A DNA stretch of 51,309 nt, taken from NCBI GenBank assembly GCA_017395245.1, contig JAFPVR010000067.1, positions 1-51,309 on the forward strand, given 5' to 3'. The translations under genes were made by a program, and so were the position numbers. The notes beneath the pieces are model-generated. The model worked only from the letters and a program-made list of their open reading frames with translations, ran no database searches and was not told the origin of the DNA. Source of the DNA: Bacteroidales bacterium (GTDB lineage: Bacteria > Bacteroidota > Bacteroidia > Bacteroidales > WCHB1-69). Positions 39,473 to 48,433 of this stretch are shown here, piece after piece. Numbering within the stretch: the first letter of the stretch is position 1; each line of letters starts with the position of its first letter.

Positions 39473-41140
39473 TTAGTTTATTTTCTTTCCACCGAAATAC
39501 ACTTCTTTCGGCTTGTTGTAGCTGAAACCTTCCTTCTCCGCTGTCAGGAGGTCTTTGTCGAACACCAGGAAGTCCGCATCCTTGCCGGCTTCGATGGAAC
39601 CCTTTGAGGATTCGATGCCCAGCTGCTTGGCGCCATTGATGGTATAACCTTGGATCATCTCTTCGATGTTCATTCTCTCGCTCTCAGGCGGGAATGGTGC
39701 AACGGTTCTGCTGTATTCGTCGAACCGGGTCTTCTCATTAATCCAGCGGGTCATGCCGATTTCCATCGCAAGATAGGGACTCCAGTTCCTGAAATCGCCA
39801 TAAAACACCTCATCGCTGGACCAGGTCACAAGGGCTCCGCTGTCCCACATCGTCTTGCAGCGGAACATGGAATGGGCGCGTTTCTCTCCAATGAAAGTGG
39901 GCCAGTACTCGATAGGATTGCCGCCTACGTTGCCGCTGTGCCACCACGGTGTAAAGTTGGCCGTTACACCCAGCTTTGCAAAACGGTCCAGATCCGCGTC
40001 ATCCTGGACCCAAAGATGGGCGCAGGTAACCTTCACGCGGTACTTGTCTCCTAACTCCTTTCTGGCCAGCTCCACGCCGTCAAGAACAACTCTTGACGAG
40101 GCTTCGCCCACAGTGTGCACGTGAAGGTCCAATCCTTCTTCATTGAGCTCTTTCAGAATCTCGGCCATTTGCTGAGCATTGAAGGCTGTGGCTCCCGTCA
40201 CACCGGTGTCCACGTAGGGCGTCACCATAGCCGCGGTCTCAATCTTCAAGGTGCCGTCCATAAAGATTTTCAACGTGTGCACCTTCATGTGCTCCGTGTT
40301 GAATTTCTCCCGGAAGCGCTTCACTCCCTCCATAGCCTCCTTTATTTTTGCGGGCTGGGTGAGCACATAGCATCCGTCCACATAGACCGGCAGTTTCCCT
40401 TGCTTGTCCAAATCCTTCAGATAATCGTAAATGCGCTCATTCATTCCGTTGTGCTCTGGGAAACCGGCATCGAATACACCGCTCACACCATACTTGATGG
40501 AGCTTTCTAACCAGCGCAGGACCGCCGTGCTGATCTGCTCATCCGTCAGGTCGTTTATGCCGTCAAAGAGCATGGGCCAACTGGCGGTCTCAAACGAGTT
40601 TCCGGTCAGGTGGCCATCCTTGCGTACGAAATAGGCCAACCCTGGAACAGGGTCAGGCGTGGCGTCAGTAATTCCGTGTGCTGCCAGGATTCTGGAGTTT
40701 ACCCAGTTGCTGTGCACTTCGCCCTCCAACACCAGCATCTCTGCGTCCGGGCATATCGCGTCCAGTTCTTCCTTCGTGAGATCCTCCCCGGCCAAACATG
40801 TCCGTTCCATCATGAATCTGTAACGCTTCAGGCCGGGATTTTTCTGAATCCAATCCGCCATAAAGGCCAGACATTCTTTTTTTGTGGAACACATGACAGG
40901 TACACCCAAATCCAGGTATTCAAATCCAACGCCGGTAGTCACGTGGACATGGCTATCGATGAGGCTGGGCATGATAAATTTGCCGCCGAGGTCGGTGATC
41001 TCGCCCTTATAATCGGCCAGGCCGGCCTCGTCGCCCACATAGATGAACTTGCCATCCCTTACCACCAGGGCAGAAGCCTTGGGGTGGTTTTTGTCGGCCG
41101 TAAAAATGTTGGCATTTTTAATGATTATGTCTTCTCCCAT
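39473..41140 (-). CDS. YtcJ-like amidohydrolase AH1
   Basis: This 555-residue member of amidohydrolase family 3 has the metal-binding HxH pair H64/H66 in DSHVHV, later histidines in HVHTVGEAS and CAHLWVQDD, and the aspartate in WSSDEVF. Family members hydrolyse N-acyl or cyclic amide bonds in many small molecules. The C-terminus KDADFLVFDKDLLTAEKEGF is nearly identical to AH2, including 78 bp of perfect DNA identity. There is no signal peptide. It starts 2 bp after the DUF3089 gene, suggesting translational coupling. Confidence 0.92.
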   Translation of the reverse strand: MGEDIIIKNANIFTADKNHPKASALVVRDGKFIYVGDEAGLADYKGEITDLGGKFIMPSLIDSHVHVTTGVGFEYLDLGVPVMCSTKKECLAFMADWIQKNPGLKRYRFMMERTCLAGEDLTKEELDAICPDAEMLVLEGEVHSNWVNSRILAAHGITDATPDPVPGLAYFVRKDGHLTGNSFETASWPMLFDGINDLTDEQISTAVLRWLESSIKYGVSGVFDAGFPEHNGMNERIYDYLKDLDKQGKLPVYVDGCYVLTQPAKIKEAMEGVKRFREKFNTEHMKVHTLKIFMDGTLKIETAAMVTPYVDTGVTGATAFNAQQMAEILKELNEEGLDLHVHTVGEASSRVVLDGVELARKELGDKYRVKVTCAHLWVQDDADLDRFAKLGVTANFTPWWHSGNVGGNPIEYWPTFIGEKRAHSMFRCKTMWDSGALVTWSSDEVFYGDFRNWSPYLAMEIGMTRWINEKTRFDEYSRTVAPFPPESERMNIEEMIQGYTINGAKQLGIESSKGSIEAGKDADFLVFDKDLLTAEKEGFSYNKPKEVYFGGKKIN

Positions 41141-41142
41141 AG

Positions 41143-42111
41143 TTATTTCCGATTTGCCTTATATGCTGCGACGCGCTTGGCCACGTTGTCCTTGATGTTG
41201 TTGTAGAAGAACGCATAATCTTCGCCGTGACGGCCGTCCGGGCCGAAGAAATACTCGGCCACCTTGGCGGTTTCTTCGTCCATTTTCTCGCCCTTGGCAT
41301 GGGTCACCACCACGCCGCGGTCGGGGAACACCTGCGCGTCCGCACCCAAGTCCTGAATCTCCAGTTCGCCGGTTTTCTCGTTCAGCCAGAGCGAACCCAG
41401 GTTCAGGCTGGCCGGGGCATAGGTGTTGTCCAGCTTCCAATTCAGCGGGTTGATGCTCATAGAGCCCGGCTGCAACACGCAAGTATCGGCGTTCATCTCC
41501 CTGTTTTTGGGACCTTCCGTGTTCCAGGTGATAATAACGCCTGTGTCGCACTCGCCCGTCGCAAACTTCATGTGCGGGTAGGCCTTGAATTCGTCCTTTG
41601 TGAAAGCGTAGCCGATAGGGTAGGCGGCAATCATACGTTTGTAGTAGTCCGGATGCTCGACAAAGTATTGTTTAAGCACCATCTTGACGATGGCAGATCC
41701 CTGGCTATGGCCGGCGATGATGAAGGGGCGACCGTTGTTGTAGTGCTCGAAGTAATAGTCCAACGCTGCGACGATGTCGCCATAAGGTCCTTCGGTAAGG
41801 GCTGCGTCGAAGATTCCGTCTCTCTTCCAGATTACCCCGGCATAATGCAGACCCACCTGACGGTAGAATGGCATAAACACATTGGTAGAATCGGCGTATG
41901 CAGAGGCATGCAGCGCATATTCGCCCGTGGCGCCCTCCAGCATTTCGGTATTGTCCATGTCGGCATAAGCGGGAGCACCCTCCGCCATGCTGCCCAGTAT
42001 ATACTCGGTTGCATATACATAGAAGGTGTCGAATTCCTTGGTGATTTCAGGAATCTGATACCAGTTGGCTTTATTGGAATAATCCAAAGGTGAAGTATTG
42101 TTGATATTCAT
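41143..42111 (-). CDS. DUF3089 alpha/beta hydrolase
   Basis: This 322-residue protein has a nucleophile elbow GHSQGS (S136) and the preceding VAALDYYFEHYNNGRPFIIA, typical of the DUF3089 lipase-like family. N-terminal DTFYVYATEYI and the C-terminal FPDRGVVVTHAKG also fit. No signal peptide is seen, whereas some relatives are secreted. It sits between AH2 (7 bp) and AH1 (2 bp) and adds a fifth serine hydrolase to the island. The substrate is unknown. Confidence 0.88.
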   Translation of the reverse strand: MNINNTSPLDYSNKANWYQIPEITKEFDTFYVYATEYILGSMAEGAPAYADMDNTEMLEGATGEYALHASAYADSTNVFMPFYRQVGLHYAGVIWKRDGIFDAALTEGPYGDIVAALDYYFEHYNNGRPFIIAGHSQGSAIVKMVLKQYFVEHPDYYKRMIAAYPIGYAFTKDEFKAYPHMKFATGECDTGVIITWNTEGPKNREMNADTCVLQPGSMSINPLNWKLDNTYAPASLNLGSLWLNEKTGELEIQDLGADAQVFPDRGVVVTHAKGEKMDEETAKVAEYFFGPDGRHGEDYAFFYNNIKDNVAKRVAAYKANRK

Positions 42112-42118
42112 TTTGATT

Positions 42119-43786
42119 TTAGATTGTAGATTTGTTCATTTCCTTTCCGCCAAAATACACCTGAGATGGCTTGTTGTAGCTGAAACCTTCCTTCTCCGCT
42201 GTCAGGAGGTCTTTGTCGAACACCAGGAAGTCCGCATCCTTGCCGACTTCGATGGAGCCTTTTTTCGCCTCAATGCCCAGCTGTTTGGCGCCGTTGATGG
42301 TAAAGCCGATGAGCATCTCCTCAATGTTCATTCTCTCATTCTCGGGCGGGAATACTTTGGCCGCTACGGCGAACGGATAGTGCTTGGTCTTTTTGGTAAT
42401 CCAGCGGGTCATACCCACCTCCATGCCCAGGTAGGGGTTCCAGGTGGTGAAATCCATAAAGACGATATTGTCGCTGGACCAGGCCACTGTGGCGCCGCTG
42501 TCCCAAACCGATTTGCAGCGGAACTGCTTGCAGGCTCGTTCTATGCCCAGCCAGGTAGCCGCAATGGCGGGGTCTCCGGAGTGCCAGTGCGGCGTAAAGT
42601 TGGCGAACACGCCGAGTTTGGCGAAACGATCCAGATCGTCGTCGCACTCAATTTCAAGATGGGCGCAGGTGACTCTTACGTGGAGGTTGTCACCCATCTC
42701 CTTTTTGGCCATCTCAACGCCATCCAATACCGTGCGGGACGCGCGCTCGCCCACGGTGTGAAGGTGAAGATCCAGATTGGCATCGTTGAGTTCCTTCAAA
42801 ACCTTTGCGATCCCCTCCGCGGAGAAAGCGGTAGAACCCGTCGTATGGACATCCACGTATGGCGTGACCATAGCAGCGGTATGGATCTTCTGAGTACCGT
42901 CCATGAAAACCTTCATGGTATGGACCTTCAGGTGCTCCGTGTTATACTCACGCTGCATGCGCTTGAGTTCTTTCAGGCCCTCTTCTGCAACCCGCTCAGA
43001 GTCTATCACCAGGCAGCCGTCTACATAAACAGGCAGTTTTCCCTGTTTGTCCAGTTCGACCAGACGCTTATAGACCTTCTCATGGAACTTCATATCGCCC
43101 GGAAGCCCGGCATCAAATACCGCAGAAACGCCATATTCGACGCAAAAGTCGATCCAACGCTGAAGCGCCGTGTCAATCTGTTCATCGGTCAGTTCCATTC
43201 CGCCGTCCAGAATGATACGGACTTCCGTTGCGCCTTCATACATATTTCCCGTCACATGTCCGTCCTTACGCACGTAATATGCCAGTCCCGGAATAGGATC
43301 CGGCGTGTCGTCTGTAATGCCGTGCCTTTGAAGAATCTTGGAATTCACCCAGATGCTGTGTCCTTCGCCTTCCTGAATCTGCAGCTCGGCATCCGGACAG
43401 ATGGCGTCAAGTTCCTCCTTTACGATATCCTCACCTTTAAGGAATCTTTTCTCCATCAGGAATCTGTAACGCTTCTCACCGGGATTCTTTTTGATATAGT
43501 CCGCCATCACATCCAGAGCTTCCTGCTTGCCGTTGGGCTCAATCCGCTCTCCCATGGGTGCGTACTCAAAACCAACGGGAATGGTTATATGCACATGGCT
43601 GTCGATGATGCCGGGCATAATGAACTTGCCGCCGAGGTCCGTGACCTCACCTTCATAGTTTGCGAGGCCGGCTTCGTCGCCCACATAAACGAATCTACCG
43701 TCTTTCACCACAAGTGAAGTGGCTATCAGATTGTTTTTGTCCGATGTGAAGATTTTTGCGTTTTTGATGATTTTGTCTACTTTCAT
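42119..43786 (-). CDS. YtcJ-like amidohydrolase AH2
   Basis: This 555-residue paralogue of AH1 is of the same length, with H64/H66 in DSHVHI, histidines in HLHTVGERAS and CAHLEIECDD, and the aspartate in WSSDNIVF. The middle and N-terminal parts differ widely from AH1, while the C-terminal 40 residues are almost the same. The pattern suggests duplication followed by divergence, with later exchange at the 3' end. There is no signal peptide. It is 40 bp downstream of the SUMF-domain gene. Confidence 0.92.
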   Translation of the reverse strand: MKVDKIIKNAKIFTSDKNNLIATSLVVKDGRFVYVGDEAGLANYEGEVTDLGGKFIMPGIIDSHVHITIPVGFEYAPMGERIEPNGKQEALDVMADYIKKNPGEKRYRFLMEKRFLKGEDIVKEELDAICPDAELQIQEGEGHSIWVNSKILQRHGITDDTPDPIPGLAYYVRKDGHVTGNMYEGATEVRIILDGGMELTDEQIDTALQRWIDFCVEYGVSAVFDAGLPGDMKFHEKVYKRLVELDKQGKLPVYVDGCLVIDSERVAEEGLKELKRMQREYNTEHLKVHTMKVFMDGTQKIHTAAMVTPYVDVHTTGSTAFSAEGIAKVLKELNDANLDLHLHTVGERASRTVLDGVEMAKKEMGDNLHVRVTCAHLEIECDDDLDRFAKLGVFANFTPHWHSGDPAIAATWLGIERACKQFRCKSVWDSGATVAWSSDNIVFMDFTTWNPYLGMEVGMTRWITKKTKHYPFAVAAKVFPPENERMNIEEMLIGFTINGAKQLGIEAKKGSIEVGKDADFLVFDKDLLTAEKEGFSYNKPSQVYFGGKEMNKSTI

Positions 43787-43826
43787 TTTGATTCTGTTTT
43801 GTTCTTATAATTAATTGTTTATTACC

Positions 43827-45437
43827 TTAGTTTGTGCGTCTCAAAACGATGCGGAAGCCTAAAGTGGCGTTGCGGCCGTTGTGTTCAATTTCGCGGCCGT
43901 GGTAGGCATTTGTGCAAGTGTAAGGCTCGCTGTCGTAGCAACCGCCGCAGCCCGCAATACGATTGCCTGACACTGGACCGGCATAGTCGGTGCCCTGCTC
44001 TGCAGGAATGTCGGCCAGATCGGCATACCAGTCGTGGCAGTATTCCCAAACGTTACCGCTTAGGTCGTAGAGACCAAGCTCGTTGGGCTGCTTGGAGGCC
44101 ACGAAGTGGGAGGCGTGTTCGCCGTTGTTGGAATACCAGGCCACATCGCCTATTGTGTTTGAACCAGCGTAGATGTAGCCATGCGACTTACGTCCGCCGT
44201 TGGCAGCATAGTGCCATTCGGCCTCAGTAGCGAGGGCAAACCGCATCCCGGCGGGCAACTGATCGGCGCACATCGTGTTCAACTTGTCGAGGAAGCCGCC
44301 GCTCTTGGTGATGTCCTCATAGTTAATCATTGTGACGGGGTAGAGACCTTCGCTCTCGGTTTGGCCTTGTGGTTTCGAACCCATGACGGTTTCCCAGATG
44401 TAGTTCATCGTTTCGGTTTGGCACATGTAGAAATCGGAAAGCGTCCCTCTGACGGTTTTCTGTTCGCCGTCGCGCTCGTAAACGAGCTCGTAGTTGCCGC
44501 CCTTCACTTCAACCATCGGAAGGTAGTAGCCGACTGTACCGTTGCTCACAGCGAAAGTAAGAACGTTGTCGGGCCGGGTAGGTTCCACGAGCTTTTCTTC
44601 GTTGAAGTCATCCACGAGGACGAGTCTTAGGCCGCGGTTTGGATAGGATTGGTGCATTCCCAACCAGGTGTGGTAGGCGGTTTCGAGACCCGTTTGCTTG
44701 GTGCCGTAGCTGCCGCCGCGGGTGACGCGGTAGTTGTTGTTGGCCTTGCAAACGTAGTTGAAACCTTGGTTGAGCGTGAGTTTGTCGAAGTAAACGAAGT
44801 TGTCGCGGGTCCATTCCCAAACGTTGCCGGTCATGTCGTAAAGGCCAAGTTCGTTTGGTTGTTTCAGGCCGACGGGGTGGGTTGTGCCGTCCGAGTTGTC
44901 GGCGTACCAGGCCACTTCGTCTAATGTGTTGGATCCGGAATAAATGTAACCCATCGACTTTTGTCCGCCGCGGGCTGCATATTCCCATTGAGCTTCGCTG
45001 GGCAGCGCGAAACGCTTGCCAGCTGGCAGCTGGTCGGCGCATAACGTGTTCAGCATGTCGATGAAGCCACCTTCCTTGACGATGTCGTAGTAGTTCACAT
45101 TGCTGACGGGGTATGCGTCGCCATTGTTTAACTGCCCTTCGGGTCTCCATCCCATAACAGCGTCCCAAAGCTTGTTGGTCACCTCGACGGGACATATGTA
45201 AAAGTCGGAGAGCGTTCCTGTGACGGTCGTCTCTTGGTCTTCGTACATATAATCCATCGAGTAATCCCCACCTTCCACTTTGTTCATAATAAACTCAACA
45301 GAGGAATTTTTCACCTTGAAGGTGAGCGTCTCTGCGCCCCACTGGTTGTTAGTTGAATTGTCCTTATTACAGCTAGTGAGGGTTGCGGCGCTTATGATGA
45401 TGGTAGCGACAAGCACCCATAATTTCATTCTTTTCAT
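43827..45437 (-). CDS. Lipoprotein with two SUMF (formylglycine-generating-like) domains
   Basis: The 536-residue protein has a lipoprotein signal (SAATLTSC, C23). Two homologous domains follow (about residues 45-290 and 305-536), each with FYICPVEVTNKLWDAVMG- or FYMCQTETMNYIWETVMG-like openings, LPSEAQWEYAARGG or LATEAEWHYAANGG, and NELGLYDMTGNVWEWTRD or NELGLYDLSGNVWEYCHD. These are FGE-sulfatase (SUMF1) features. I see no obvious pair of catalytic cysteines, so a binding or structural role is more likely than sulfatase activation. It is the only clearly exported product in the island. A start at ATG 45428 is also possible. Confidence 0.9.
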   Translation of the reverse strand: MKRMKLWVLVATIIISAATLTSCNKDNSTNNQWGAETLTFKVKNSSVEFIMNKVEGGDYSMDYMYEDQETTVTGTLSDFYICPVEVTNKLWDAVMGWRPEGQLNNGDAYPVSNVNYYDIVKEGGFIDMLNTLCADQLPAGKRFALPSEAQWEYAARGGQKSMGYIYSGSNTLDEVAWYADNSDGTTHPVGLKQPNELGLYDMTGNVWEWTRDNFVYFDKLTLNQGFNYVCKANNNYRVTRGGSYGTKQTGLETAYHTWLGMHQSYPNRGLRLVLVDDFNEEKLVEPTRPDNVLTFAVSNGTVGYYLPMVEVKGGNYELVYERDGEQKTVRGTLSDFYMCQTETMNYIWETVMGSKPQGQTESEGLYPVTMINYEDITKSGGFLDKLNTMCADQLPAGMRFALATEAEWHYAANGGRKSHGYIYAGSNTIGDVAWYSNNGEHASHFVASKQPNELGLYDLSGNVWEYCHDWYADLADIPAEQGTDYAGPVSGNRIAGCGGCYDSEPYTCTNAYHGREIEHNGRNATLGFRIVLRRTN

Positions 45438-45452
45438 TGTTCTTTTAATTAA

Positions 45453-47087
45453 TTAGGCTTTATAGACCTCTTCTCCATCGACGATGGTGGCGATGAGATT
45501 GGCCTGGGCGACCTTTTCGATGTCGTCGTGCAGGAAGTCGCAGTCGTACACGGTCATGTTGGCAATCTTGCCGAACTCGATAGAGCCCAAGCGATGCTCT
45601 TGGTGGAACTGACGGGCCACGTTGATGGTCATGGCGCGCAGCGATTGCTCGCGGGTGATGGCTTCCTTGAGATTGCGCGGGGCTGTGGCGCCGCCAGTTA
45701 ACTCCTTCGGATAGTCGCGCTTTTCAGCCGTATAAATGCTGAGTTTGATATCCATCATCGGTGAAACGGGATAGTCGGAGTGGAACACTACGTTGGCGCC
45801 TGCGTCATAGAACGACTTGATGGGGTAGGCCTGATCTGCCAGTTCCTGACCCATATAAGCGACTTCCTGTTCATAAATAGGAGAAGCCTTGCATGTCCAC
45901 AATGGCGGAACCGCAGGAACAGAACCTGTTGCTGCCATGCGGCGGATATCCTCATCGGTCACGAAGTGCAGATGGGCCAGCACGTTGCGTTGGTCAAGGT
46001 TGCCGGTAATCTTCTCCGCGTCCTCAATACAGCCCAGCATGTAGTGGGTAGCACCGCCGCCCTCGGAATGGACGTGAACAGACATACCCTCCTTGTCGGC
46101 CTCCACAATTAGCTGCACCATCTTGTCGTGGTCGTTGTAGCGCTCATTGCCGTGGTAGCCTGGCTGATCCAGATAGTCCTGGTTCTGCCAGCCCGTATGA
46201 GCCTCGGTCACACCGTCGAGGAACGCCTTGGGACCGATGATATGGAAATATTCACCGCTCATCTCCGCACGCTGAGCAGCGATGCGGGCTATCTCTGTCT
46301 TTGCGTCGGCATTATCAGTCACATACATCCATGCGTATGTGCGCAGCTTCAGCTTGCCTTCTTTCTCAAGCTCATAGTACGCCTGGGGAGCATCCTTGTG
46401 GAGCACATTTGCACCGGCATCACCAACAGCAGTGAAACCGCTGCTGAGGGCCATCTCCTGCCAGGCGAGCAGATAGTCCTTGATATCCTCTACGGTCTTG
46501 GGAAGCTTTGGAGCAATCTCGAACACAGGACCTTCACAGACGTAGCCGTCGGGTTCACCATTCTTATCAACATGTACTAGGTCATAGCCCCATTTCTTAG
46601 CGTAGGCAGCATCAATGCCTGCCCATTCCATCGCCTTGGTATTGAGCAGCATGGAGTGTCCGCCACCCGTTTGCATGAGCAGCGGCTTATCCGCACAGAT
46701 CTCGTCGAGATAGGCCTTGGTGACATATTCTTCATTTTCCACCCACCCTGCGGCTACATAGAAATCGCGCTGCGGGTTCTTCTCAATGAATGCCTTGATG
46801 ATGTTACGATACCTTGCATAGTCGGTGGTCAGTCCTCCCTCCATCAGGTTCGCCTGTCCGATAGCACGTTCTCCGGCAAAGCTGCCGTGACAGTGGGATT
46901 CCATGAAGCCGGGATAGATGAAGTTATTACCATAATCCAGCACTTGTGCGTCGGCGCCGGCCAACTTTTTCGCTTCTTCTGCGCTGCCGATATAGGCAAA
47001 CACGCCGTCCTTGACTAATGCGGCCTTGGCAAAGGGCCTCTTTTCATCCATCGTGATGATGTTGCCGAGAATTATTGTTTGTTTCAT
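45453..47087 (-). CDS. YtcJ-like amidohydrolase AH3
   Basis: From ATG 47087 the protein has 544 residues. A TTG 27 bp upstream is possible but less likely, because AAGGAAA lies in a ribosome-binding position for the ATG. Metal-site residues are H65/H67 in MESHCH, histidines in HVHSEGGGA and LAHLHFVTDED, and the aspartate in FHSDYPV. It differs from AH1 and AH2 throughout and ends in GEEVYKA, which matches the remnant near 34.2 kb. It is the first amidohydrolase of the island and its leader follows a heptamer/palindrome repeat block. Confidence 0.92.
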   Translation of the reverse strand: MKQTIILGNIITMDEKRPFAKAALVKDGVFAYIGSAEEAKKLAGADAQVLDYGNNFIYPGFMESHCHGSFAGERAIGQANLMEGGLTTDYARYRNIIKAFIEKNPQRDFYVAAGWVENEEYVTKAYLDEICADKPLLMQTGGGHSMLLNTKAMEWAGIDAAYAKKWGYDLVHVDKNGEPDGYVCEGPVFEIAPKLPKTVEDIKDYLLAWQEMALSSGFTAVGDAGANVLHKDAPQAYYELEKEGKLKLRTYAWMYVTDNADAKTEIARIAAQRAEMSGEYFHIIGPKAFLDGVTEAHTGWQNQDYLDQPGYHGNERYNDHDKMVQLIVEADKEGMSVHVHSEGGGATHYMLGCIEDAEKITGNLDQRNVLAHLHFVTDEDIRRMAATGSVPAVPPLWTCKASPIYEQEVAYMGQELADQAYPIKSFYDAGANVVFHSDYPVSPMMDIKLSIYTAEKRDYPKELTGGATAPRNLKEAITREQSLRAMTINVARQFHQEHRLGSIEFGKIANMTVYDCDFLHDDIEKVAQANLIATIVDGEEVYKA

Positions 47088-47146
47088 ACTATGTTTTTCC
47101 TTTTTTTTGTTCAACTATATCTGCTGTCCGTTTTTTATTATATTGG

Positions 47147-47174
47147 GATTCAAGATTCAAGATTCAAGATTCAG
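47147..47174. repeat. GATTCAA heptamer array, four units
   Basis: GATTCAA x3 and GATTCAG run directly into GTTGTAG and the palindrome at 47178. On the minus strand it lies 60 bp upstream of the AH3 start. The GNAT gene stop on the other side (47214) is followed at once by GTTTCAA, another unit of the family. Confidence 0.88.
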
Positions 47175-47177
47175 GTT

Positions 47178-47206
47178 GTAGAGCTGCCATATTATGACAG
47201 CTCTAC
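47178..47206. repeat. 29-bp GTAGAG palindrome variant, core CCATATTATGA
   Basis: The arms GTAGAGCTG and CAGCTCTAC are related to the GTAGAGACG family, with a compensatory change in both arms. The CATATTATG core is shared with the composite copy at 12706. It lies 8 bp downstream of the GNAT stop and beside the heptamer array. Confidence 0.85.
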
Positions 47207-47213
47207 TTGAAAC

Positions 47214-47771
47214 TTAATCGCGTCTGTATAATTCCGGGAGAGCCGCGCCTGAGGTGCTAGCGAACATAGCACCCATGAATTTCTCGAAAGCCTCCTTGTC
47301 GAATTCTTTCTTGGAGCTGGCAATGATGAATTCGGTGCCATTCAGTTTAGCGAACCAACCAGTCTCATAGAAGCCGTTCTTCAGATAGAATCTGCGTCTG
47401 CGCTCCCGCTGTTCGGCATTGTCGCTCTCTTCAAAGGGACTCTCGTAGGAAAACCAGAACGGGATGTCTTCATAGTACTCCAAGATAGCTTTGAATGCCT
47501 TGCTGCCGATGCCGGTTGAACGCAGATCCGGACGGGTCGCGAAATAAACACCATAGACACTGGACTCTCCTCTGACTCCAAAGAAAAATGCGGAAAACTC
47601 ATCCGGAGCCTCATCGGGATAGACGCCCAAAAGATCGCACGGCATCTGATCCAAGAATGCCAGAATACCGTCTATGCCAATGGGACGCTCATTTTCAGGG
47701 AATGCTTCCTCGAACAGTTTCTTCAACGCGGGAATGTCAGGGTGATTGGGGGTAAGGTTTTTAAGAATCAT
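47214..47771 (-). CDS. GNAT-family N-acetyltransferase
   Basis: The 185-residue protein shows the acetyl-CoA-binding A motif in RPDLRSTGIGSKAFKAI (about residues 80-96), a preceding beta-strand pair SAFFFGVRGESSVYGVYFAT, and a late RRRRFYLKNGFYETGW segment typical of GNAT enzymes. The acceptor is unknown. It precedes the hydrolase island on the same strand, but 126 bp of repeats separate it from AH3, so co-transcription is uncertain. Acetylation could detoxify amines released by the amidohydrolases; this is inference only. Confidence 0.88.
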   Translation of the reverse strand: MILKNLTPNHPDIPALKKLFEEAFPENERPIGIDGILAFLDQMPCDLLGVYPDEAPDEFSAFFFGVRGESSVYGVYFATRPDLRSTGIGSKAFKAILEYYEDIPFWFSYESPFEESDNAEQRERRRRFYLKNGFYETGWFAKLNGTEFIIASSKKEFDKEAFEKFMGAMFASTSGAALPELYRRD

Positions 47772-47812
47772 AATGTTTCTCCTTTTTTATAATGATTAAT
47801 ACAATTTGTTCG

Positions 47813-47868
47813 GTTTCAAGATTCAGGATTCAAGATTCAGGATTCAAGATTCAGGATTCAAGATTCAG
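47813..47868. repeat. GTTTCAA/GATTCAG/GATTCAA heptamer array, eight units
   Basis: Eight units alternate: GTTTCAA, then GATTCAG and GATTCAA in regular alternation. The array contains the stop codon TGA (47860-47858) and the last codons of the membrane protein gene that ends here, so the repeat reaches into the coding sequence. Confidence 0.92.
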
Positions 47869-48427
47869 GTTCCTCTTCTGTTGTTTTGACGAAGCAGGCC
47901 ACCAGTCCGTAGGTGATGGTGGGGCGAATCCAGATTTCGGTGAGCGAGTAGGTGGTGTACTCGTCGGCAGGCTCCTTTAGGGTGATGTAAGTGTAAATGC
48001 CGGCAAGGACCATATCGATGATACAAATCATCCACAGGTTGAGTTTGGAGTAGGTTTTCCATTCCTTGCGGGCATAGAAATAGGTGAGCATGAGGAGCAG
48101 CATCACTGCGAGCGTGAGACAAGCCAGGTGGAGGGGGTAGCTGGTGAGTGGGGGAGGGAAGAGAATGTCGCGCAACAGGACCGTCATGCCCACACAGAGG
48201 GAGCACCAGTAGTTGAACTGATTTGTGGTGATGCCTTTTTGTAAAAAATACATCACAATCATCACTAAACAGGCGATGTAGAACAGGTTGAGAATCAGTT
48301 CGGGCCAGGTTTCCTTCAGCCCGTAATGGAATATCCCGTAAAGCATCGTGCCGACGGAGACAAACACACCCACACATACGATGGCTATGTCAATGATTTT
48401 GCCTTTTTGTTTGAATCTTACATCCAT
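47858..48427 (-). CDS. Unknown inner-membrane protein, five or six helices
   Basis: This 189-residue protein has five or six predicted membrane helices, including IIDIAIVCVGVFVSVGTMLYG (about 10-30), LILNLFYIACLVMIVMYFLQ (45-64), and LTLAVMLLLMLTYFY. I do not recognise a family. The C-terminus (EEEPES) is encoded partly by the GATTCAA heptamer array, so its exact length may vary between strains. It lies 6 bp downstream of the second large MscS gene and probably shares its transcript. Confidence 0.8.
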   Translation of the reverse strand: MDVRFKQKGKIIDIAIVCVGVFVSVGTMLYGIFHYGLKETWPELILNLFYIACLVMIVMYFLQKGITTNQFNYWCSLCVGMTVLLRDILFPPPLTSYPLHLACLTLAVMLLLMLTYFYARKEWKTYSKLNLWMICIIDMVLAGIYTYITLKEPADEYTTYSLTEIWIRPTITYGLVACFVKTTEEEPES

Positions 48428-48433
48428 AATATC

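Noticed and set aside
42098-43717. Plus-strand open frame of 539 codons
   Set aside because: It is antisense to amidohydrolase AH2, whose metal-binding motifs and paralogue leave no doubt about the coding strand.
43827-45437. Sulfatase maturation enzyme for the LTA-synthase-like sulfatase
   Set aside because: The catalytic cysteines of formylglycine-generating enzymes are not evident, and LTA synthase-type enzymes do not need formylglycine.
30944-47771. Polysaccharide utilisation locus
   Set aside because: There is no SusC/SusD pair, glycoside hydrolase or anti-sigma factor; the enzymes are esterases and amidohydrolases without signal peptides.
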